Position numbers and translations under genes: made by a program. Below the pieces are notes generated by a model, which saw only the letters and a list, made by a program, of their open reading frames with translations, searched no databases and was not told the DNA's origin. This document shows positions 60,049 to 64,000 of a stretch of 64,000 nucleotides of DNA, piece by piece. Source of the stretch: Brevundimonas subvibrioides (GTDB lineage Bacteria; Pseudomonadota; Alphaproteobacteria; Caulobacterales; Caulobacteraceae); the NCBI GenBank assembly GCA_002280475.1, contig NCEB01000021.1:1-64000 (forward strand), in the 5' to 3' direction. Numbering within the stretch: position 1 is the first letter of the stretch; every line of letters starts with the position of its first letter.

Positions 60049-61044
60049 CTAACGCTCACGGGTCCGACCGGGGTCGCGCTGTGTCTCGGCTCTCTGTCGC
60101 AGCGCCTGATCCCGCGTCATTGGCGCCGGTCGCTCCCGCACGAACCGCTCCACCAGAGCGGCAAGGGCGCGGTCCCCGGCCCGCTCGGACCGCGATAGAC
60201 GCAGGGCCTCGACCACCAGGACGCGCCGGATAGCCAACTCGCGCGTACGGATCGCCTCCAGCCACGGCGCATCGGCTCCGCCTGTGGTCAGCGCCGCGCG
60301 ATAAGCGGCGGCGAGCACCTCGGGCAGAGGCCCCTGCCCCGCGGCGAACCGTTCCCGCATCTTGCGCACCGGGATCCGTTCGGCCTTGCGGGTCACGCCC
60401 CGCGCCCGGCGTGGCGTCGCCTCGGCCTCGATGGACCGGTCGCGAAGAGCGCGCGCGAACCCTTCTCGCCAGGTCTGCAGGTCCGCCTTGCGCGGATTCA
60501 ATCGCTCGCCGTCCCGCCCGAGCCTTCGCAACGTCAGATGAACATGGGGGTGCCGGCCTTCGTCATGCAGTGCGAAGACATAGGGAAAGCGTTCGCCGAA
60601 GGTTTCGGCCGCGAAGGCCCGCGCCGCGTCATGCAGGCGGACGGCGTCGGTTCCGGCCGGCATGCTCAGGATGATCGACAGGCTGATCGAGGCGTCCCGT
60701 CTGCGCCCCGGCTCGAGCGCAAACTCCTCGGCCCAGTCGCGGGCCAGATCCCGCACCCGCCCACGCCCCTCCAGTCGCTCCCCGTCGGGGCCCTCCAGCG
60801 CCAGGGCGCCGTTGCGACTGATGTAGTCCAGGTGCGCTTTCAGATGGGCGCCGTCCCGGGTCCGACCGGTGATCTTCACCATCACCTCGGGCGCGCGGCG
60901 GGCCACCCGCGCGAACCGGGCGGACGGATCGCCGCCGCCCCCGCGAGCCGGCCGCAGCACCGCGGGCGTGATCCGGGCGCGACGGATATCGACGGGCGGC
61001 CGCAGCACCTCCTCGAATCCGCGCGATGACCGGAAGTCCGTCAC
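60049..61044 (-). CDS. VirD2/MOBP-type relaxase
   Basis: The 331-residue protein has APEVMVKITGRTRDGAHLKAHLDYISRNG with a candidate catalytic Tyr73 and the metal-binding histidine cluster ALHDEGRHPHVHLTLR (His160, 165, 167, 169), the relaxase motif III. It nicks one strand at oriT and stays bound to the 5' end. It overlaps mobC by four bases and lies on the far side of mobC from the nic-like sequence at 61601-61608. Its length is short for a full VirD2, without a long C-terminal domain. Confidence 0.88.
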   Translation of the reverse strand: MTDFRSSRGFEEVLRPPVDIRRARITPAVLRPARGGGGDPSARFARVARRAPEVMVKITGRTRDGAHLKAHLDYISRNGALALEGPDGERLEGRGRVRDLARDWAEEFALEPGRRRDASISLSIILSMPAGTDAVRLHDAARAFAAETFGERFPYVFALHDEGRHPHVHLTLRRLGRDGERLNPRKADLQTWREGFARALRDRSIEAEATPRRARGVTRKAERIPVRKMRERFAAGQGPLPEVLAAAYRAALTTGGADAPWLEAIRTRELAIRRVLVVEALRLSRSERAGDRALAALVERFVRERPAPMTRDQALRQRAETQRDPGRTRER

Positions 61045-61562
61045 GAGGCCGGCGCCCAGTAGGCGAGATTGCCCTCGAAGGCCTCGCCGAGCGCTTCGAC
61101 CCAGGCCGAGATTTCCGCCTGAAAGGCGCCGAGTTGAGCCAACTCCAGATCCAACACAGCGCCGTCCATCACGGCGGTGTTCAGGGCCCGGGCGATCTGG
61201 TTGACGTTCACGCCGATCCGCCTCAGCTCACGGCGCACCTCGATCAGGGCCAGAGCTTCGGGCCGGCTGAACTGCGGCCGATCGTGCAGGCGCCGGCGGA
61301 TGAGCGCCGCGCTCCATTGGGTTCGGGACAGGCCCATCGCGGCCGCCTCGACCTCGAGGAGGCGCAGGTCCGCTTCGCCCAGACGCAGGGTCAGCTTGCC
61401 CGACCTGGCAATGGGCGGCCGCCCCTCCGGCGCCGGCAGGGCCGCCTGGGCGGCGCCTTCCACGAGCCGCCGCAGCAGCCGCGAGCGTCCGCCCTGACCG
61501 GCCGCGGCGGCGTCGAACCGGCGGATCAGATCGGGCGAGAGGCGAAGGGTGATGCGGTCCAT
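61041..61562 (-). CDS. mobC: MobC-like mobilisation accessory protein
   Basis: The 173-residue protein has a ribbon-helix-helix-like start (MDRITLRLSPDLIRRFDAAA) and the MobC core ALIEVRRELRRIGVNVNQIARALNTAV. MobC-type proteins bind oriT and help the relaxase to open the strands. Its start is 11 bases from an inverted repeat and about 40 bases from the nic-like site, so it is well placed to bind oriT. Confidence 0.88.
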   Translation of the reverse strand: MDRITLRLSPDLIRRFDAAAAGQGGRSRLLRRLVEGAAQAALPAPEGRPPIARSGKLTLRLGEADLRLLEVEAAAMGLSRTQWSAALIRRRLHDRPQFSRPEALALIEVRRELRRIGVNVNQIARALNTAVMDGAVLDLELAQLGAFQAEISAWVEALGEAFEGNLAYWAPAS

Positions 61563-61572
61563 CGGAGAGGGG

Positions 61573-61610
61573 GTCTGTCAGACATTGCCGGCGCAAAGCC
61601 TATCCTGCCC
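61573..61610 (+). other. oriT: Probable oriT core with MOBP nic site
   Basis: CCTATCCTGCCC at 61599-61610 contains TATCCTG/C, the nic consensus of MOBP relaxases such as RP4 TraI, and as far as I recall all 12 bases agree with the RP4 site. The plus strand would be cut between 61607 and 61608. A short inverted repeat GTCTG-T-CAGAC is at 61573-61583. The location in the leader of the mobC-relaxase operon is the expected one. Confidence 0.72.
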
Positions 61611-61720
61611 TAGACCGTCACCACCTTCGCCCCGTAGACCTCCGGTGCTGCCCGCCCTCCCCTCGGCGTCCGAAGCCGGCCGCTCGCCCGCCGCCCTGAA
61701 GGGCGCCCCAGCCGGACGGA

Positions 61721-62833
61721 TTAAAGCTTCACGCGACGGTAGCCCACGCCATCGACGAAGCCTGCGGCAAGGCATCCTTCGCGCACGAACCCGGTTCGCG
61801 TTCCATTGGAGTACATGCGGCCGTCCCGCCGATACTGCAGAAACCGGGGCCAGCGGACGGGCCGCGCCCGGAGGGACTCGGTGTGCACAAGCACTTCTCC
61901 TTCGGCCTGCGGAAGGATGTCGGCCAGGGGTCGTGCTTCGTACCGGATGTGCTCGCCGATGGCCTGATCCCGAACGGCATAGGTCGTACGATGTCGCGGG
62001 TCCCGGCGGTGGGGAGCCGTCTCCCTCGCGGCTTCCGCAATGGCCTCCCGGCCGTCCCACCTCCTGAAATAGAGGTTAGCCGCGCAGTTCAGGATCTGAT
62101 GATCGTTGAGCGCCCGGACGTCCTCGTCACGTCTCAGCTGGACCACGCCTCCCCGATGCGGAACGGAGTAGACGTTCGGGTCGTGGAGGACGGCGAGAAG
62201 CTCCGGAGACAGCGGCAACAGCATGATCGCGCCCCCGCTCCGCACACCGAACGCCAGGCCCTCCGCTCGAGGGTTTTGCAGATGCCACCGATTGGTGAGA
62301 ACCGCCGGATCGTCGGACGTCACGAAGGGCGTCGCGGTTCGGTTCCGGACCAGCGTCACCTGCAGGTCGTCCACGATTTTCATCGACCGTGCGTAGAACA
62401 GCATCGCCCCTTGGACCGCCTCGAGCATCACGGTCTTCGGATCGAACGCCTCCCCCTCAGGCAGGACGCCCGGGAGCTGCGCCAGCGCGGCCGCGATCTG
62501 ACTGGCGCTGACGGACGCCGCCTCGGTCCGGAGATGCTGGAGAAGGACAAACCGGCGAAGCACGAGGCGATCAAGACCGGTCGGCTCCGCCGCCTGGGTG
62601 ACCAGACGTTGGATTGCGGAACCATAGGCGCCTTCGATGGTCTGGATGGCTGTCTCCAACTGCCTGTCCTGTCCGTACAGATAGTCGTGGGAACACTGCT
62701 TTCTCACCGCAGCGTTCGGAATGGCGCGGTCGGCGTCGAGATTGAACAGGTGAATGGCCTTGCCTTCGCCATCGACGGAGAACGGCTTCAGATGAGCCTT
62801 CGGGACGAAATGTTGGTTCTTGTTGTCCGCCAT
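61721..62833 (-). CDS. DUF4238 family protein
   Basis: The 370-residue soluble protein starts MADNKNQHFVPKAHLKPF, the mark of DUF4238 (QHxxPxxxLxxF), followed by GKAIHLFNLD, VTSDDPAVLTNRW and AIMLLPLSPELLAVL. The biochemical role is unknown; members are often encoded in accessory and defence-rich regions. The gene lies between oriT and ardC, in the segment that would enter a recipient first, if the nic orientation is right. Confidence 0.85.
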   Translation of the reverse strand: MADNKNQHFVPKAHLKPFSVDGEGKAIHLFNLDADRAIPNAAVRKQCSHDYLYGQDRQLETAIQTIEGAYGSAIQRLVTQAAEPTGLDRLVLRRFVLLQHLRTEAASVSASQIAAALAQLPGVLPEGEAFDPKTVMLEAVQGAMLFYARSMKIVDDLQVTLVRNRTATPFVTSDDPAVLTNRWHLQNPRAEGLAFGVRSGGAIMLLPLSPELLAVLHDPNVYSVPHRGGVVQLRRDEDVRALNDHQILNCAANLYFRRWDGREAIAEAARETAPHRRDPRHRTTYAVRDQAIGEHIRYEARPLADILPQAEGEVLVHTESLRARPVRWPRFLQYRRDGRMYSNGTRTGFVREGCLAAGFVDGVGYRRVKL

Positions 62834-62882
62834 CGGCGCCCCCTGATCGGAGGCTGACGCAAGCTGAAGCCGGAGGCCAGCC

Positions 62883-63593
62883 TCATTCGGTCTGCAGCCC
62901 CTGCAGCCAGGCGAGGGCGCGCTGGGCGTGGGCGGCGGCCGAGAAGATGAACCGCTTGTCGTCGCGCAGAACCTCCAGCCACGAAGCCAGATAGGCGGCG
63001 TGATCCTCGCGCGGCTCCAGGGCCAGCCCGAGATCGGCGCAGAGGAAGGCGGCGCCGAGTTCGGCCACCAGCTCTTCCCGGGCGTAGCCGACGTCTCCGT
63101 GTCGGCGGCGACCGAAGTCGCGATCGAGCCGGCTGGGGTGGCGGGTCCAGTGCGTCAGCTCATGGCCGAGCGTGGCGTAATAGGCTTCCGGATCGCGGAA
63201 ACTCTCGAACACCGGCATCTGCACGAAGTCGGGTCCGGGCGCATAGAAAGCGCAGCCGCAACCGGTGTCGTCATCGTCGGTGCGGACCTTTTGGTCGGCA
63301 TAGACCACCGTGGAGCCCTTTTCGCCCTTGCGCACATGAGCGTCCAACGCCAGCGCCTGGCGGAAGGTCATCCAGGTCGAGGACTGGAAGCCTCGGGCTG
63401 CGGCCTCGCCCCACAGCAGGACGACGTTGATGCCCTGATAGGGCGCGCCATCGTGCCGGAGGGGTCGGCTGACGCTTCCGGAAGCGGCCCAGGGCTGGGA
63501 CCAGGGCCGGACGCCGGCCTCGAGTCGAGCGACGATCTGGTCGGTGATGCGGGTGTAGAGATCGGGACGTGAGGGGTCGTTGGGGCGCGACAT
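62883..63593 (-). CDS. ardC: ArdC-like antirestriction protein, internally shortened
   Basis: The 236-residue protein has the ArdC N-terminal single-stranded-DNA-binding domain (LYTRITDQIVARLEAGVRPW, WMTFRQALALDAHVRKGEKGS) and the zincin-like part with ATLGHELTHWT (His144, Glu145, His148) and EELVAELGAAFLCADLG. Between residues about 104 and 116 the usual stretch of roughly 65-70 residues (with the NVEQIDGLP-type motif) is missing: the sequence passes from VVYADQKVRTDDD to FYAPGPDFVQMP. ArdC protects incoming DNA from restriction. Whether the short form is active is uncertain. Confidence 0.88.
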   Translation of the reverse strand: MSRPNDPSRPDLYTRITDQIVARLEAGVRPWSQPWAASGSVSRPLRHDGAPYQGINVVLLWGEAAARGFQSSTWMTFRQALALDAHVRKGEKGSTVVYADQKVRTDDDDTGCGCAFYAPGPDFVQMPVFESFRDPEAYYATLGHELTHWTRHPSRLDRDFGRRRHGDVGYAREELVAELGAAFLCADLGLALEPREDHAAYLASWLEVLRDDKRFIFSAAAHAQRALAWLQGLQTE

Positions 63594-63625
63594 GGCGGCC
63601 TCCTCAGATGGGATTTGAAGAAGGG

Positions 63626-63652
63626 GCGGCGGCGCTGCCTCAGCGCCGCCGC
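63626..63652 (-). terminator. 12-bp hairpin between the DUF736 and ardC genes
   Basis: Bases 63626-63637 and 63641-63652 pair perfectly around a CCT loop, seven bases after the DUF736 stop on the minus strand. No T-run follows. It probably ends or stabilises the DUF736 transcript, making it more abundant than ardC. Confidence 0.55.
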
Positions 63653-63658
63653 GCTCGA

Positions 63659-63955
63659 TCAGCGGGACCAGATCAGGCTGTGCCCGCCGTCGATCTCGAC
63701 CAGGGAGGCGTAGATCGGAGCCGGGAAGCTGGGGTCGTCGAGCTTGACCGACAGGTAGTCGCGGTTCTGCTGGCTCGTCTTCTTCCAGGCGGCGCCGAAC
63801 TCGGTCTGACCGGAGAAGATGCGGAAGTCGGGAGCCTTGTCGTCGGTCTTCTCGTTGGCCCGGAGCTGGGCCGCCTTGACGTTGAGGGTCAAGGTCTTGA
63901 TCGAACCGCTGTAGCTGCCGTCCGCTTGCTGGGTGAAGGCGCCGATGGTGGCCAT
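63659..63955 (-). CDS. DUF736 family protein
   Basis: ATG 63955 after AAGGAG gives a 98-residue protein [20 protein letters not shown], then [41 protein letters not shown], the complete DUF736 pattern. These small beta-rich proteins are very common on conjugative elements of alphaproteobacteria; a single-stranded DNA or chromatin-like role has been guessed but not shown. It leads the ardC group and probably is highly expressed. Confidence 0.9.
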   Translation of the reverse strand: MATIGAFTQQADGSYSGSIKTLTLNVKAAQLRANEKTDDKAPDFRIFSGQTEFGAAWKKTSQQNRDYLSVKLDDPSFPAPIYASLVEIDGGHSLIWSR

Positions 63956-64000
63956 GGTGGTCTCTCCTTGCTGTCGGGCCACGCCTGCCGCGGCCTCGAT

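Larger units (their letters stand above)
44597..63955. mobile_element. Conjugative element (ICE or plasmid-type region), partial
   Basis: This stretch holds a full VirB1-B11 plus VirD4 set, a relaxase with MobC and an oriT-like nic site, and typical cargo and leading-region genes (SRAP, AbiE, ArdC, DUF736). No integrase, excisionase, replication gene or attachment site is seen inside the window, so the right end lies beyond it and the left end cannot be fixed; it could be anywhere between the XRE gene and virB1. Whether it is integrated or a plasmid remains open. Confidence 0.75.

Noticed and set aside
1-64000. CRISPR arrays, rRNA, tRNA genes, insertion sequences or attachment-site repeats.
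   Set aside because: No regularly spaced repeats, transposase or integrase motifs, cloverleaf-like sequence or paired direct repeats were recognised by eye; a tRNA and repeat scan would be needed to exclude short ones.

Overview
The window is high-GC DNA with tightly packed operons, most of them joined by 4-base ATGA or GTGA stop/start overlaps. Gene families and style suggest an alphaproteobacterium, most likely Caulobacterales (Brevundimonas or Caulobacter type): a TonB/FecI/FecR/isopeptidase lasso-peptide locus, DUF736 and ArdC next to a VirB/D4 conjugation set, an SqrR/BigR-type persulfide regulator, and a CIO-type cytochrome bd. The genus is inference; no rRNA or tRNA gene was found in the window.

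Region 1 (about 1-20.3 kb) is a redox and reactive-sulfur region. It opens with the end of DsbD, a TlpA-like and a DsbA-like thiol protein, a SoxB/5'-nucleotidase-type metallophosphatase, a methyltransferase and a periplasmic DsrE protein. Two peroxiredoxin plus persulfide-dioxygenase-like pairs follow. The second pair is divergent around an ArsR-family SqrR/BigR-like sensor (Cys36 and Cys102) and a palindromic operator. From that operator runs a long operon: metallo-hydrolase, split YeeE/YedE transporter (PmpA/PmpB), DUF442 sulfurtransferase/phosphatase, sulfide:quinone oxidoreductase, TauE exporter, cytochrome bd (CioA/CioB plus a 38-residue DUF2474 subunit), a DUF2892 protein, a second DsrE-like protein and two methyltransferases. 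The logic is oxidation of sulfide to persulfide and sulfite, export of the products, and electron disposal through a sulfide-tolerant oxidase.

Region 2 (about 20.3-32.2 kb) is respiratory: an orphan aa3-type oxidase subunit I with a DUF2244 protein, an outer-membrane porin, and an unusual cbb3-type operon. The latter has CcoN with an N-terminal CcoS-like segment, CcoO, a tri-haem cytochrome, a membrane-anchored TsdA-like thiosulfate dehydrogenase and a CcoI-type copper ATPase.

Region 3 (about 32.1-44.5 kb) is a lasso-peptide locus. On the plus strand lie a FecI sigma factor, FecR, a TonB receptor with an STN domain, and a lasso isopeptidase. On the minus strand lie a GntR regulator, two 41-residue precursor genes that are absent from simple ORF lists, protein B and cyclase C. 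No ABC exporter is present. Both precursors predict an Ala1-Glu9 nine-residue ring, and each is followed at once by a strong GC hairpin. A frameshifted and an intact small LuxR-type gene flank the locus.

Region 4 (about 44.6 kb to the end) is most of a conjugative element: VirB1-B11 and VirD4, an LPD7-domain protein, an SRAP protein, an AbiEi/AbiEii system with a third co-transcribed gene and a perfect palindrome, MobC, a MOBP relaxase, a recognisable oriT nic sequence, DUF4238, a shortened ArdC and DUF736. No integrase or attachment site lies inside the window, so the element continues beyond it.
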